Source: Rhodothermales bacterium
GTDB taxonomy: Bacteria; Bacteroidota; Rhodothermia; Rhodothermales; Bin80
Direction: 5' to 3'
DNA length: 36,894 bases
Assembly: GCA_022822185.1 (NCBI GenBank)
Contig: JAJECE010000090.1
Coordinates: 1-36,894, forward strand
Shown one piece after another: positions 15,756 to 24,980 of this stretch. The translations under genes and the position numbers were made by a program. Under the pieces are notes generated by a model, which was not told the origin of the DNA, did no database searches, and saw nothing but the letters and a program-made list of their open reading frames with translations. The number at the start of each line of letters is the position of its first letter. Positions within the stretch are counted from its first letter, which is position 1.

Positions 15756-16700
15756 TCAGGATGCTTGGCCGATTTTCTGAAGAACATAAGAGAGGGTACG
15801 CTGGAGCCCCTCCGTCCTGTCCACTTTGGGACACCAGCCCAGGAGCCGGTTTGCCATGGAGATATCGGGCTGACGATTTTTGGGGTCATCTTCAGGAAGT
15901 GGATCATGGATGATTGCGCTTTTACTGCCAACCAGCGCAATAATTTCTTTTGCAAACGCAAGGATGGAGATTTCATCCCTGCATCCAATATTGACGGGGG
16001 AGGTAACCTTGCTGCGCAGAAGTCGCACGATCCCGTCAATCGTGTCATCTACATAGGTGAATGAGCGGGTCTGTTCTCCCGTTCCGTGAACCGTGATTGG
16101 GGCTCCAACAAGTGCCTGACGCATAAATGCCGGGAGTGCCCTGCCGTCATTGAGGCGCATACGGGGGCCATACGTGTTGAAAATACGCACAATGCGTGTC
16201 TGTAAATTATGATGACGGTGATAAGCCATGGTGATTGCCTCGGCAAACCGTTTTGCCTCATCATAGACCCCCCGGAGTCCAACCGGATTAACATTTCCCC
16301 AGTACGTTTCTTTCTGCGGATGTGTGATCGGATCTCCATAAACCTCGCTGGTGGATGCCAGAAGGAAACAGGCATTCTTTGCTTTGGTGAGTCCAAGCGC
16401 ATTGTGGGTACCAAGTGCCCCGACCTTGAGCGTCTGGATCGGAAGGCGTAGATAATCAATGGGCGAGGCCGGACTGGCAAAATGCAATACATAGTCGAGT
16501 GCCCCCTCTATCGTGATATATTCGGTCACATCATGCTCAAGAAAATTGAAGCGGGAGTGCCCGGCCAAATGTGCAATGTTGTCGGGGGATCCGGTCAGGA
16601 AGTTATCCATACAGACCACATCATGCCCGTCTTTCAGCAGCCGGTCACATAAATGAGACCCAAGAAAACCGGCACCACCAGTAATCAAAGTTCGTGGCAT
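15756..16700 (-). CDS. uxs: UDP-glucuronate decarboxylase (UDP-xylose synthase), extended SDR
   Basis: 314 residues. [19 protein letters not shown] is the NAD site. [33 protein letters not shown] and [13 protein letters not shown] with [13 protein letters not shown] are the characteristic UXS strings. The catalytic pair is Y146 and K150 in [12 protein letters not shown], and the C-terminal part carries [17 protein letters not shown] (EC 4.1.1.35) makes UDP-xylose and CO2 from UDP-glucuronate through a bound 4-keto intermediate. It is the first clear gene of the seven-gene minus-strand operon. The gene symbol is the usual one for eukaryotic homologues; no fixed bacterial symbol applies. Confidence 0.93.
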   Translation of the reverse strand: MPRTLITGGAGFLGSHLCDRLLKDGHDVVCMDNFLTGSPDNIAHLAGHSRFNFLEHDVTEYITIEGALDYVLHFASPASPIDYLRLPIQTLKVGALGTHNALGLTKAKNACFLLASTSEVYGDPITHPQKETYWGNVNPVGLRGVYDEAKRFAEAITMAYHRHHNLQTRIVRIFNTYGPRMRLNDGRALPAFMRQALVGAPITVHGTGEQTRSFTYVDDTIDGIVRLLRSKVTSPVNIGCRDEISILAFAKEIIALVGSKSAIIHDPLPEDDPKNRQPDISMANRLLGWCPKVDRTEGLQRTLSYVLQKIGQAS

Positions 16701-16866
16701 CAGGAGCGACAGATGAATCCTAAGCTGTGCATTGGCATACGCATCGTACCCAAAGTTACGACTTGAGACGGACCTATTGAGGAAATTCGATCAATAGCAC
16801 GCCGAATTATGGGGGCAAAATCTGCCGGAACGCTGGAGTACACCGCAGAGGGAGATCGGTATGGTG

Positions 16867-16885
16867 GAGGCAGTCGCCTCTTTTT
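16867..16885 (+). terminator. Candidate plus-strand hairpin plus T-run
   Basis: GAGGC (16867-16871), a 4-nt loop and GCCTC (16876-16880) are followed by five Ts. The shape is that of an intrinsic terminator on the plus strand, yet no plus-strand gene lies upstream. It might stop antisense transcription into the racemase gene, or be chance. The stem is short. Confidence 0.3.
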
Positions 16886-16911
16886 GGGTTCTACTGCGAT
16901 CATGTAAAATT

Positions 16912-17664
16912 CTAAAGGGGGCGAAGTTTTTGCGGGGTGGTTTCACGGATCAGTGCACGCGCTAGAGCGCGGGCAGGATCAATCAGAGGCAGGCCCTCCG
17001 CACTGCTCACTGCAAGCGGCAATTCGGTGCATCCCAGGATGACGGCCTCCGCCCCTCTCTTGCGACATTCGTCCAGGGCGGAGTACACCATGCTCTGTGC
17101 GGTTCTGGTAGTCGGGGCCGATTGCGCTTTAATGCCGTACTCCGGATCAAAGATGGCCCGGTGAACCACTTGTTCGGCAATTTCATCGGGTGGCATGATG
17201 GGGGTGTAGCCGGCGTTTTCCAATGCAGACCGGTACAGGCCTAGACGATGAACGCTGAGCGTAGATAAACATCCGATCCGGTTCAAATCTGGCAGGGTTT
17301 CCTGGATATACCGGATCGTCTCCTGAATCAGATGCAGGATGCGGATGCCAGTGCCTTCCAGACAGCCGGTCAATATATTAAAAATTTGCGGGGCATGTGC
17401 AGAGTTACAGGGAATTCCCGCAACATAGACCCCCAATTCAGAAAGCTTGCGGGCAATGGAGGAAATCGCAATCGCGGGATTCAAAACCGGTTCCCCAAAT
17501 ACATATGCGCTCCGGTCTCCAATCAGATGGCTGTAGGACAGCAGCGCCACAGGCAGGTGATCCTGATCCGTTGTGGCCTGGGTTTCCGCAATCACTTTAG
17601 CCGCCAGATCAAGCCCCGCTTGCGGTCCCATTCCCCCAATAATGCCGATAACCGGAAAATTCAT
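16912..17664 (-). CDS. Aspartate/glutamate racemase family protein
   Basis: 250 residues from ATG 17664; a TTG at 17667 is directly before it. The two cysteines that act as acid/base in this family are visible in GIPCNSAHA (near residue 85) and LGCTELPLA (near 214). The opening IGIIGGMGPQAGLDLAAKV and the central GCLSTLSVHRLGLYRSAL are typical of the RacD/YgeA subgroup. Such enzymes racemise aspartate or glutamate for wall peptides, or act on related substrates. The stop is ~210 nt before the start of the uxs operon, and the gene is transcribed in the same direction. Divergent from the tRNA-Gln and prs block. Confidence 0.9.
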   Translation of the reverse strand: MNFPVIGIIGGMGPQAGLDLAAKVIAETQATTDQDHLPVALLSYSHLIGDRSAYVFGEPVLNPAIAISSIARKLSELGVYVAGIPCNSAHAPQIFNILTGCLEGTGIRILHLIQETIRYIQETLPDLNRIGCLSTLSVHRLGLYRSALENAGYTPIMPPDEIAEQVVHRAIFDPEYGIKAQSAPTTRTAQSMVYSALDECRKRGAEAVILGCTELPLAVSSAEGLPLIDPARALARALIRETTPQKLRPL

Positions 17665-17708
17665 CAATTATTCATACAAATTTAAGCGAAGGAATGCCAA
17701 AATGTTTT

Positions 17709-17716
17709 TATCTTTG
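17709..17716 (+). promoter_or_regulatory. Candidate -7 box for the tRNA-Gln/prs transcript
   Basis: TATCTTTG fits TAnnTTTG exactly and lies 37 nt before the tRNA, a sensible distance for a tRNA leader. No convincing -33 box is visible. The racemase and the tRNA are divergent and share this ~90-nt gap. Confidence 0.4.
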
Positions 17717-17753
17717 CAGTTTCGTCCCCCAAAGTGGCACAATACGACACGAT

Positions 17754-17824
17754 TGCCCGGTCGTCTAATGGCAGGACAGCGGCCTTTGGAGCCGTCGGTG
17801 GAGGTTCGAGTCCTCCCCGGGCAA
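17754..17824 (+). tRNA. tRNA-Gln (anticodon UUG)
   Basis: A full cloverleaf can be folded. The acceptor TGCCCGG pairs with CCGGGCA. The anticodon stem GCGGC/GCCGT encloses the loop CTTTGGA with anticodon TTG. The T-stem GGAGG/CCTCC encloses TTCGAGT. The discriminator base is A, and no CCA is encoded (ACTC follows). The D-arm has the usual GTC...GAC. UUG reads CAA and CAG by wobble. Followed 34 nt later by prs on the same strand. Confidence 0.96.
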
Positions 17825-17858
17825 CTCTTTCTATTTCAGTACTGCAATACATAAGTCG

Positions 17859-18803
17859 ATGTCATATCGGAATGGAGAACTCCCCATTGGGATCTTTACG
17901 GGTAGTAGTAACCCTGCACTCGCAGAAAAGATTGCCGAATCGTACGGTCAGCCACTCGGCAAATTGAGCCGTGTGGTGTTTTCAGACGGGGAGTTATACG
18001 CCAAGTATCAGGAATCTATCCGGGGAAGGGATCTGTTCATTGTGCAGAGTACGTATCCGAACGCGGACAACTGGATGGAACTGCTGCTTCTGATTGATGC
18101 GGCCAAGCGTGCCTCTGCGGACCGGATCAATGCAGTCGTTCCATACTTTGGATATGCCCGTCAGGAGCGGAAGGATCAGCCAAGAGTTCCCATTGCGGCC
18201 AAGCTCATGGCCGACCTGCTCCAGACCGCCGGGATCAATCGGCTGCTCACCATGGACCTGCACGCATCGCAGATCCAGGGGTTTTTTAATGTGCCTGTGG
18301 ATCATTTGTATGCCTCGGCAGTATTTGCAGGCTATTTTCAGAAAATTCGTCTGACAAACCTGGTGGTTGTCGCACCGGATGTCGGAGCAATCAAGATGGC
18401 CCGTGCCTATGCCAATCGACTGGATGCAGATCTTGCAGTCATTGATAAGCGCAGACCCCATCCGAATGAAGCAGAGATCATGAATATTATTGGCGAGGTC
18501 AAAGGACGCAATGTGCTTTTGATCGACGACATCATTGATACTGCCGGAACGCTGACCAATGCGGCCAATGCACTCCGGGATGCTGGTGCCCATGAGATCA
18601 TGGCGGCCTGTACGCATCCGCTGCTGTCGGGCAAAGCCTATGAGCGGATCAATGCTTCGGTTCTGAGTAAGCTCCTGGTGACCGACAGTGTTCCACTGAA
18701 GAAGAAGTCTGACCGCATTGAGGTGGTCAGTGTTGCCGAGATGTTCGCAGATGCCATCCGGCGCATTTCAACGGATGATTCCGTTTCAACGTTATTCAAC
18801 TAG
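17859..18803 (+). CDS. prs: Ribose-phosphate pyrophosphokinase (PRPP synthetase)
   Basis: 314 residues, the normal class I length. FSDGELYAKYQESIRGRD and the FIVQSTYPNADNWMELLLLI region form the allosteric and ribose-5-phosphate sites. VVPYFGYARQERKDQPR is the ATP-binding flexible segment, MDLHASQIQGFF carries a conserved catalytic histidine, and LLIDDIIDTAGT (residues 221-231) is the PRPP loop. The enzyme makes PRPP from ribose-5-phosphate and ATP for purines, pyrimidines, NAD, His and Trp (EC 2.7.6.1). Followed 10 nt later by rplY, an arrangement common in bacteria. Confidence 0.97.
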   Translation: MSYRNGELPIGIFTGSSNPALAEKIAESYGQPLGKLSRVVFSDGELYAKYQESIRGRDLFIVQSTYPNADNWMELLLLIDAAKRASADRINAVVPYFGYARQERKDQPRVPIAAKLMADLLQTAGINRLLTMDLHASQIQGFFNVPVDHLYASAVFAGYFQKIRLTNLVVVAPDVGAIKMARAYANRLDADLAVIDKRRPHPNEAEIMNIIGEVKGRNVLLIDDIIDTAGTLTNAANALRDAGAHEIMAACTHPLLSGKAYERINASVLSKLLVTDSVPLKKKSDRIEVVSVAEMFADAIRRISTDDSVSTLFN

Positions 18804-18813
18804 TTTAAAATCC

Positions 18814-19419
18814 ATGAATGTGATTTCGATTTCAGCACAGGCCCGTATGCCGGGGAAAGCTTCGGCCAGGGCAGCACGCAGGGCAGGGGATGTCCCCTGT
18901 ATTCTTTATGGGCGCCATGTAGATGCGCACCCCTTTGTGACGAGTGAGCGAAGCCTGCATCCACTCATCTTTACCAACCGGACCCATATCGTGAACATCA
19001 GCCTAGGGGACGAATCATGGGAATGCATTGTCAAGGATGTGGACTATCATCCGGTCACAGATCGTCCCATGCATGTTGATTTTCAGGCGCTTCAGGCGGG
19101 GGAGAAAGTGACCTTGTCGGTGCCAATCAATTTCATGGGGGTTTCTGTGGGGCAGTCAAAGGGAGGATCGCCTAGATTTGTCCTGAATGAGCTGGCGGTC
19201 AGCTGTTTTCCACGGGATATTCCCAAACAGATTGACATTGATGTCAGCAAGGTCGATATCGGGGATTCAATCTATCTGCGTGACCTTGAGGAGGAGACCC
19301 TGGAATTCCTTGCGCCGGGAGATCAGATTTTGATGTCGGTTGTGCGTCCACGCACTGTGGAAGAGACCGAGGAGGTGGAGGAAGATGTAGAGGCGGCAGA
19401 CGAGGAGACGGAGGAATAA
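18814..19419 (+). CDS. rplY: 50S ribosomal protein L25/Ctc (TL5 type)
   Basis: 201 residues from ATG 18814. The opening ISISAQARMPGKASARAARR and GDVPCILYGRH form the 5S rRNA-binding L25 domain. The second half (VTLSVPINFMGVSVGQSKGG, then ELAVSCFPRDIPKQIDIDVS) is the Ctc/TL5 C-terminal domain. The protein ends in a very acidic tail rich in E and D (~20 residues), frequent in this family. It binds 5S rRNA in the large subunit. It lies between prs and pth, with gaps of 10 and 29 nt. Confidence 0.94.
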   Translation: MNVISISAQARMPGKASARAARRAGDVPCILYGRHVDAHPFVTSERSLHPLIFTNRTHIVNISLGDESWECIVKDVDYHPVTDRPMHVDFQALQAGEKVTLSVPINFMGVSVGQSKGGSPRFVLNELAVSCFPRDIPKQIDIDVSKVDIGDSIYLRDLEEETLEFLAPGDQILMSVVRPRTVEETEEVEEDVEAADEETEE

Positions 19420-19448
19420 GTGCCGGACAGGCCGGTTTCGGTTGTTGA

Positions 19449-20066
19449 ATGCCACAGAAACAGTGCGTGATTCTTGGATTAGGGAATCCAGGCCCTGAAT
19501 ATGAGGGAACACGTCATAACGTCGGTTATCAGGTGATTGACCGGATTGCAGAGCGGTGCAGGATCGCCTTGCGTCCCCACTCCCCGACCAATTCGGTTGC
19601 AGGGAAAGGACGGTGGAGAGGGCGTGCCTTCACGGTTGCGAAGCCGCAGACCTGGATGAACCGAAGCGGAGAATCCGCCCGCGGTTTTCAGCGGCGCATG
19701 CGACTCAGCGGACGGGATTTTCTGATCGTGCTGGATGATTTACATTTGCCCGCTGGCACGCTAAGGCTGCGCCAAGGCGGAAGCGCCGGCGGGCATAACG
19801 GGATGCAGAATATTATAGATGCCCTGCAAGATGAGCAGATCCCAAGGTTACGCGTCGGGATTGGTCAGGCGTTTCAGCGGGGCAGACAGAAAGATTATGT
19901 ACTCTCGCACTTTAATGAGAGCGAGCGCGTAACAATGGGGCAGATGCTCAATCATGCGCGGGATGCCGCTTTGGCGTTTGTTGCCGAAGGGGTGGTGCCT
20001 GCCATGAACCGTTTTAACCGTCGCATCCAGGCTGCCGAATCAGATTCGGATGAAGCGCCTGGATAA
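19449..20066 (+). CDS. pth: Peptidyl-tRNA hydrolase
   Basis: 205 residues. VILGLGNPGPEYEGTRHNVG holds the active-site asparagine (N13) and catalytic histidine (H23). KPQTWMNRSGES, FLIVLDDLHLPAGTLRLR and GGSAGGHNGMQNIIDAL supply the other conserved Asn and Asp residues, followed by RLRVGIG. The enzyme frees peptides from peptidyl-tRNA that has left the ribosome (EC 3.1.1.29). A C-terminal extension after ~185 is short and polar. The gene follows rplY as in many genomes. Confidence 0.96.
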   Translation: MPQKQCVILGLGNPGPEYEGTRHNVGYQVIDRIAERCRIALRPHSPTNSVAGKGRWRGRAFTVAKPQTWMNRSGESARGFQRRMRLSGRDFLIVLDDLHLPAGTLRLRQGGSAGGHNGMQNIIDALQDEQIPRLRVGIGQAFQRGRQKDYVLSHFNESERVTMGQMLNHARDAALAFVAEGVVPAMNRFNRRIQAAESDSDEAPG

Positions 20067-20089
20067 TTCAGGTATCATTCACTACTTAA

Positions 20090-20102
20090 ACCATTAAATG
20101 GT
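20090..20102. repeat. Short palindrome between pth and hppA
   Basis: ACCATT A AATGGT is a perfect two-arm repeat with one central base. It sits 51 nt before the hppA start in an 86-nt gap and may be an operator site. There is no other evidence. Confidence 0.25.
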
Positions 20103-20152
20103 CGTTTGAAGATGTGTTCTTCGCAATGCGACCTATTTGAATTCCTACATTT

Positions 20153-22261
20153 ATGCAACCTATTCCTCTCATTCTTTTGGTGTGCACCTGTGGTGTGATC
20201 GCACTCGTATTTGCCTGGATGCGGGCACGCTGGATCTCCAGGCAGGATCCGGGCACAGAGCAGATGGTCGTCATTGCCGGGCATATCGCCCGGGGGGCGC
20301 AGGCCTTCCTGAATCGTGAATATCGTGTCATTGCCGTCTTTGTGGTTTCTGTGGCGGCCATTCTGGTCTTTACCGGTCTGGCAGGTGGTGCGGAGTCTGG
20401 ACAGTCGCCAATGGTGGCGGTCTCCTTTTTTGTCGGTGCATTTTGCAGTGGTGCAGCAGGGTTTATCGGCATGCGGGTTGCCACCAAAGCGAATGTCCGT
20501 ACCACCAATGCCGCCCGGACCGGACTTGCACCGGCGCTGGAGATTGCGTTCTCCGGCGGCCTCGTGATGGGGTTGTGTGTGGTGGGACTCGGGATCCTGG
20601 GACTGGGCGGTCTGTTTTTGGCCTACAACGGGTTGACGGACTGGACGACGATTCGGGTGATTGAGGTGATTTCCGGATTTTCGCTCGGCGCCTCCTCCAT
20701 TGCATTATTTGCACGTGTCGGGGGAGGGATCTATACCAAGGCCGCGGATGTGGGGGCCGATCTTGCCGGAAAGGTCTATGAGGGGATTCCCGAAGATGAT
20801 CCCCGGAATCCCGCAACGATTGCCGACAATGTGGGAGACAATGTGGGGGATGTTGCCGGCATGGGGGCGGATCTGTTTGAAAGCTATGTGGGATCCATCA
20901 TCGGTGCGATGGTCCTGGGGGCCGGGTTCCTGACGGTCTTTGACGGTTCTAGTGCGGCGCTGGGAAGTCTCAGTGCAGTACTGCTGCCTCTGGTTCTGGG
21001 GGCGGTCGGAATTCTGGTCTCTGTTCTGGCCTCCTATTTTGTCCGCGTCAAAGAGGGGGGCAACCCTCAGCGCGGGCTGAATCTGGGCGAATTTGGTGCA
21101 AGTGCAGTCATGGCGGTCGCTGCGTTCTTCGTGATTTCCTGGATGCTGCCCGGCGAGTGGACGGCGACAACGAGTATTGTCGGAGAGCGGGTCTATACGG
21201 CGCTGGGGGTATTTCTGGCCATGCTGATTGGCCTGGCTGCAGGTGTTTTGATCGGTCTGGCGACCGAGTATTTTACCGCCACCAACACCCAGCCCACCCT
21301 GCGGATCGCAAAGCAGAGTGTCACGGGTGCGGCAACGAATATCATTTCCGGACTGGGAACCGGGATGTATTCAACGGGCATCCCGGCGGTTGTGCTTGCA
21401 TTGGCGATTATTGGCGCGTTCAGTACAGCAGGTCTGTATGGGATCGCGATTGCGGCGGTTGGAATGTTGTCGGTCACCGGGATCCAGCTCGCGGTGGATG
21501 CCTACGGCCCGATCAGTGATAATGCCGGAGGCATCGCAGAAATGACGCACCTCCCTGCCGAGGTGCGGGAGCGGACCGACAAACTGGACGCTGTCGGGAA
21601 TACAACTGCTGCCATCGGAAAGGGGTTTGCCATTGGCTCGGCCGCTCTGACCGCGCTTGCGCTCTTTGCAGCATTCATGCAGCAGACCGGGATTGAGACG
21701 ATTAATGTGGCCCAGCCCAATATCCTTGCAGGTCTCCTGATTGGAGCGACATTGCCCTATGTGTTCAGTGCGATGGCAATGGCCGCGGTCGGGCGTGCGT
21801 CTGCGGATATGATTGTCGAAGTGGGGCGGCAGTTCAACGAAATCCCGGGACTGCGGGAAGGAACGGCACCGGCCGAATATGCCAAGTGCGTAGATATTTC
21901 CACTGCGGCCGCCATTCGTGAAATGGTTGCCCCCGGTCTGTTGGCGATTGTGCTTCCGGTCGTGATTGGATTGATCAGCAAGGATATGCTGGGAGGACTG
22001 CTGGTTGGTGTGACGGTATCGGGGGTCCTGTTTGCGATCTTTCAGTCGAATGCCGGCGGTGCATGGGATAATGCGAAAAAACGGATTGAAGGGGGGGTGG
22101 AGTTTGATGGTGTGAGGTTCGGCAAGGGCAGCGAAGCACACAAGGCGGCAATCGTTGGCGATACGGTCGGAGATCCGTTTAAGGATACCTCGGGTCCAAG
22201 TCTGAATATTCTGATCAAACTCATTGCCGTGGTTGCTCTTGTGATTGCACCGATGCTCTGA
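20153..22261 (+). CDS. hppA: Membrane-bound ion-translocating pyrophosphatase, K+-dependent type
   Basis: 702 residues with ~16 hydrophobic segments. The pyrophosphate site is [20 protein letters not shown] with [19 protein letters not shown], continuing [19 protein letters not shown] second site near the C-terminus is [38 protein letters not shown] has Ala and Gly at the positions that separate K+-dependent enzymes from the Lys/Thr-bearing K+-independent ones, so it should need K+. Such enzymes couple PPi hydrolysis to H+ or Na+ export (EC 7.1.3.1 or 7.2.3.1). Which ion is pumped cannot be read with certainty. The start [20 protein letters not shown] is a first membrane helix. Confidence 0.96.
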   Translation: MQPIPLILLVCTCGVIALVFAWMRARWISRQDPGTEQMVVIAGHIARGAQAFLNREYRVIAVFVVSVAAILVFTGLAGGAESGQSPMVAVSFFVGAFCSGAAGFIGMRVATKANVRTTNAARTGLAPALEIAFSGGLVMGLCVVGLGILGLGGLFLAYNGLTDWTTIRVIEVISGFSLGASSIALFARVGGGIYTKAADVGADLAGKVYEGIPEDDPRNPATIADNVGDNVGDVAGMGADLFESYVGSIIGAMVLGAGFLTVFDGSSAALGSLSAVLLPLVLGAVGILVSVLASYFVRVKEGGNPQRGLNLGEFGASAVMAVAAFFVISWMLPGEWTATTSIVGERVYTALGVFLAMLIGLAAGVLIGLATEYFTATNTQPTLRIAKQSVTGAATNIISGLGTGMYSTGIPAVVLALAIIGAFSTAGLYGIAIAAVGMLSVTGIQLAVDAYGPISDNAGGIAEMTHLPAEVRERTDKLDAVGNTTAAIGKGFAIGSAALTALALFAAFMQQTGIETINVAQPNILAGLLIGATLPYVFSAMAMAAVGRASADMIVEVGRQFNEIPGLREGTAPAEYAKCVDISTAAAIREMVAPGLLAIVLPVVIGLISKDMLGGLLVGVTVSGVLFAIFQSNAGGAWDNAKKRIEGGVEFDGVRFGKGSEAHKAAIVGDTVGDPFKDTSGPSLNILIKLIAVVALVIAPML

Positions 22262-22316
22262 CGCAAACAAGTTGCGGGGGAACGGGTACGATCTATCGGT
22301 CCAAAATTTTGATGTT

Positions 22317-23951
22317 ATGGCAAAGGTTGAAGTCCCGATGCCCAAGATGGGCGAGAGTATTACCGAAGGGACGGTTATTGTATGGCATAAGCAAGAGGGA
22401 GATCCTGTTGAACTGGATGAGACACTCCTGGAGATTGGGACAGATAAAGTAGATACGGATGTTCCTGCACCGGTGAAGGGGGTTGTCGGGAAAATTCTTA
22501 CCCCGGAGGGGGAGACCGTGCCGGTCGGGCATGTGATTGCCGTCATTCATACGGAAGCGGAGGACGGGGATGCCCCCGCACCGCCTCTTGCATCTGCGGA
22601 TTCCAGTGCAACTGAACCTGAACCTGCACCGGTTTCATCTACATTGGCCGCTGAGGATACTCCCGTTGTGATGCCGAAGATGGGGGAGAGCATTACCGAA
22701 GGGACGGTTGTCGTCTGGCATAAGCAGGAAGGGGACACCGTCGAACTGGATGAGACGCTCCTGGAGATCGGAACCGACAAGGTCGACACGGATGTACCTG
22801 CTCCGGCTTCCGGGGTTGTGCGGGCCATTCTGGTGCCCGAAGGAGAGACCGTGGATGTCGGGACTACGATTGCCATCATCGGGGCGGAGGGCAGTGAGCA
22901 TGTGCGAGTCTCTGCGTCCGAGCGTACGCCGGTATCCGAGCCGGAACCGGACACTGAATTACTAGAGCCTTCCGAGCCGGAGGGGAGCCGGCACCTGGGG
23001 GATGGTCGATTCCTGAGTCCGCTGGTTCGCAGTATTGCGGAGGCGGAGAACATTTCCCGGGAGGAACTCTCTTCGATTCAGGGATCCGGGCGTGCCGGAC
23101 GGATCACAAAAAAAGACATGGTCAATCACCTGAAATCCCGAACGGCAGCCCCTGTTTCCAGGCCGCCGAAGCAGGTCGTGCGATATGCCGGAAAACCGCC
23201 GGTCCCCTCTGCTCACCGGGAGGCGAGCAAGGCAGGAGACCGGGTGGAAGTCATCCGGATGGATCGGATGCGCCAACTCATTGCCGAGCACATGATGGAG
23301 TCGCGGCGTACGGCCGCACATGTGACCTCGTTCGCAGAGGTGGATGCTACAAGGCTGGTGCGGGTGCGGGAAGCGAACAAGAAGGCTTTCTTTGAACGTG
23401 ATGGTGTAAAACTGACGTATGCTCCCTTTTTAATCCATGCTGCAGTGGAAGCGCTCCGCGACTTCCCGCTGCTCAACAGTTCGGTCGAAGGAGACAAGAT
23501 TCTTGTACGGAAAGACCATCATATCGGAGTTGCGGTTGCACTGGAGCAGTCGGGATTGATTGTCCCGGTGATCCGTAATGCCGGGCGGTTAAGTATTACC
23601 GGGCTTGCTCATGCGGCCAGTGATCTGGCCCATCGCGCACGGGCATCCGAATTGCTTCCCGATGACTTGCAGGGCGGGACGTTTACCCTGACCAATGTCG
23701 GCTCGCTTGGTTCATTGATGGGAACGCCGATCATCCTGCAGCCCCAGGTCGCAATCTTAGCAACGGGAACGATCATAAAGCGTCCAGTAGTGGTGGAGCA
23801 TCCTGATCATGGGGACAGCATTGCGATCCGGCACATGATGATTCTGTCGCTCTCGTATGACCATCGGATTATTGATGGTGCGATGGGGATTGCCTACCTT
23901 CGCCGGTGCACGGAAGTGATTGAAAATCTGGATCCGCATATGGATTTGTGA
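22317..23951 (+). CDS. 2-oxoacid dehydrogenase E2 (dihydrolipoamide acyltransferase) with two lipoyl domains
   Basis: 544 residues from ATG 22317; an upstream in-frame start at 22245 would overlap hppA and lacks the family opening. Two lipoyl domains are nearly identical: residues ~2-78 and ~113-189, with the lipoyl-lysine in GTDKVDT at K44 and K155. Acidic/Pro/Ala linkers join them. A subunit-binding domain follows (FLSPLVRSIAEAENISREEL, GRITKKDMVNHL), and a catalytic CAT domain ends with SLSYDHRIIDGAMG, whose H-x-x-x-D-G is the acyltransferase motif. It could be the succinyl-, acetyl- or branched-chain-transferase of a dehydrogenase complex; sequence alone does not decide. No E1 or E3 gene is adjacent. 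Gap to hppA 55 nt. Confidence 0.92.
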   Translation: MAKVEVPMPKMGESITEGTVIVWHKQEGDPVELDETLLEIGTDKVDTDVPAPVKGVVGKILTPEGETVPVGHVIAVIHTEAEDGDAPAPPLASADSSATEPEPAPVSSTLAAEDTPVVMPKMGESITEGTVVVWHKQEGDTVELDETLLEIGTDKVDTDVPAPASGVVRAILVPEGETVDVGTTIAIIGAEGSEHVRVSASERTPVSEPEPDTELLEPSEPEGSRHLGDGRFLSPLVRSIAEAENISREELSSIQGSGRAGRITKKDMVNHLKSRTAAPVSRPPKQVVRYAGKPPVPSAHREASKAGDRVEVIRMDRMRQLIAEHMMESRRTAAHVTSFAEVDATRLVRVREANKKAFFERDGVKLTYAPFLIHAAVEALRDFPLLNSSVEGDKILVRKDHHIGVAVALEQSGLIVPVIRNAGRLSITGLAHAASDLAHRARASELLPDDLQGGTFTLTNVGSLGSLMGTPIILQPQVAILATGTIIKRPVVVEHPDHGDSIAIRHMMILSLSYDHRIIDGAMGIAYLRRCTEVIENLDPHMDL

Positions 23952-24119
23952 GCAGTTGTACAGTGCGGGCGGATTTAGGAGAGCGCAGGCAGACGTTGCA
24001 GTTTACGGTCAGGATCTATGCGAAAGGTCTGCCTTGTGACCATTCGTTTCAATCCTTGCGTCACAGGGACCATTCCGTGAACTTGCGTTCTTGAGTGTAT
24101 ATACATATGAAGAGAAAGG

Positions 24120-24980
24120 ATGATACAAGAGGTATATAAAATATCCGTGGCAGCACCAGGTGGAGTCGATGGAGTGCTTGATGTTCATGAGGCACTAGGG
24201 ATCGCTATGGACTTTTTTAGCATATTGAAAGTGGATGCCGATGATATTTCGCTCAATATCAAATCTATCGTCAGGGAAAATCCGCTGATCGTTGAATGCC
24301 TGCCGTATAATTCACGCACGCATGTTCTTGATTACGAGAGTGTAGAGGAAAATGCAAGAAGCTTTGCCCGTCTATGTGATGATGTTTTATCGGGGAGGCG
24401 ATGTTCCGTGGGCGTAAGTGAGTCCTTGCAAAAAAAGGCAATCCGTATGCTAAAGCGCACCTCCAGAGGCGTGTCTGAAGCGATTTGTGTTCTGGGTCCA
24501 ATTCGGCGTTCGATTACGTTCGTGCCTGAGTCCGCGGGGAATGCTGCAAAGATTCTGGAATTTCCATCCTCTGACATCTACCCGCATCTCTATAAGGGCA
24601 AGGCGGCCAAAGGATGTGAACTGGGAGAGATTGATGGTGAGATTATTGGAATAATCAGACGCAACGGTAAGCCGGTACTCAAGATTGATGAGCCAAGCTG
24701 GGACAAAAAAATCTGGTGTAGTCTGGCAGATTCTGAAATAAACAAATGGAAGGCAATCCTGACGGCAGAGGATGCCTGGAGGGGGAAGCGAGTGCGGGTT
24801 CGCGGTGAACTGGTCTTTGATCGGCTTGGTCGCTATTTAGATGGGGTAAAGGATGGCTACCTTCGTGAGGTAGAGATACCCCCTGACCGATCAGTTGGGG
24901 AATTGTTTGACCCGGATTTCACCGGGGGAATGTCTGCAAAGGAGTATTTGCGAAAACGCTGGGATGGGGGCAATTCTTAA
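24120..24980 (+). CDS. Unrecognised protein, candidate partner (antitoxin-like) of the PIN nuclease
   Basis: 286 residues, soluble, no signal peptide; ATG preceded closely by AGAGAAAGG. I do not recognise the family with certainty. Residues ~1-100 look alpha/beta, with DVHEALGIAMDFFSIL and NPLIVECLPYNSRTH. Residues ~166-254 look like a small beta-barrel (GEIDGEIIGIIRRNGKPVLK, then RGKRVRVRGELVFDRLGRYL), perhaps OB-like. The tail FDPDFTGGMSAKEYLRKRWD is charged, as in short regions that bind a partner. The next gene, a PIN-domain nuclease, begins inside it: 17-nt overlap, ATG 24964 before TAA 24980. Such overlap is usual for toxin-antitoxin pairs. I infer an antitoxin or RNA-binding partner; this is not shown by a known domain. 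Confidence 0.5.
   Translation: MIQEVYKISVAAPGGVDGVLDVHEALGIAMDFFSILKVDADDISLNIKSIVRENPLIVECLPYNSRTHVLDYESVEENARSFARLCDDVLSGRRCSVGVSESLQKKAIRMLKRTSRGVSEAICVLGPIRRSITFVPESAGNAAKILEFPSSDIYPHLYKGKAAKGCELGEIDGEIIGIIRRNGKPVLKIDEPSWDKKIWCSLADSEINKWKAILTAEDAWRGKRVRVRGELVFDRLGRYLDGVKDGYLREVEIPPDRSVGELFDPDFTGGMSAKEYLRKRWDGGNS

Noticed and set aside
16700-16903. Calling the 67-codon minus-strand frame a gene in the feature list
   Set aside because: Only the overlap with uxs supports it; the sequence matches nothing and lies where the operon promoter should be. Kept as a finding only.
21371-22546. A 391-codon minus-strand frame opposite hppA and E2
   Set aside because: Antisense to two certain genes; His/Arg-rich shadow composition.
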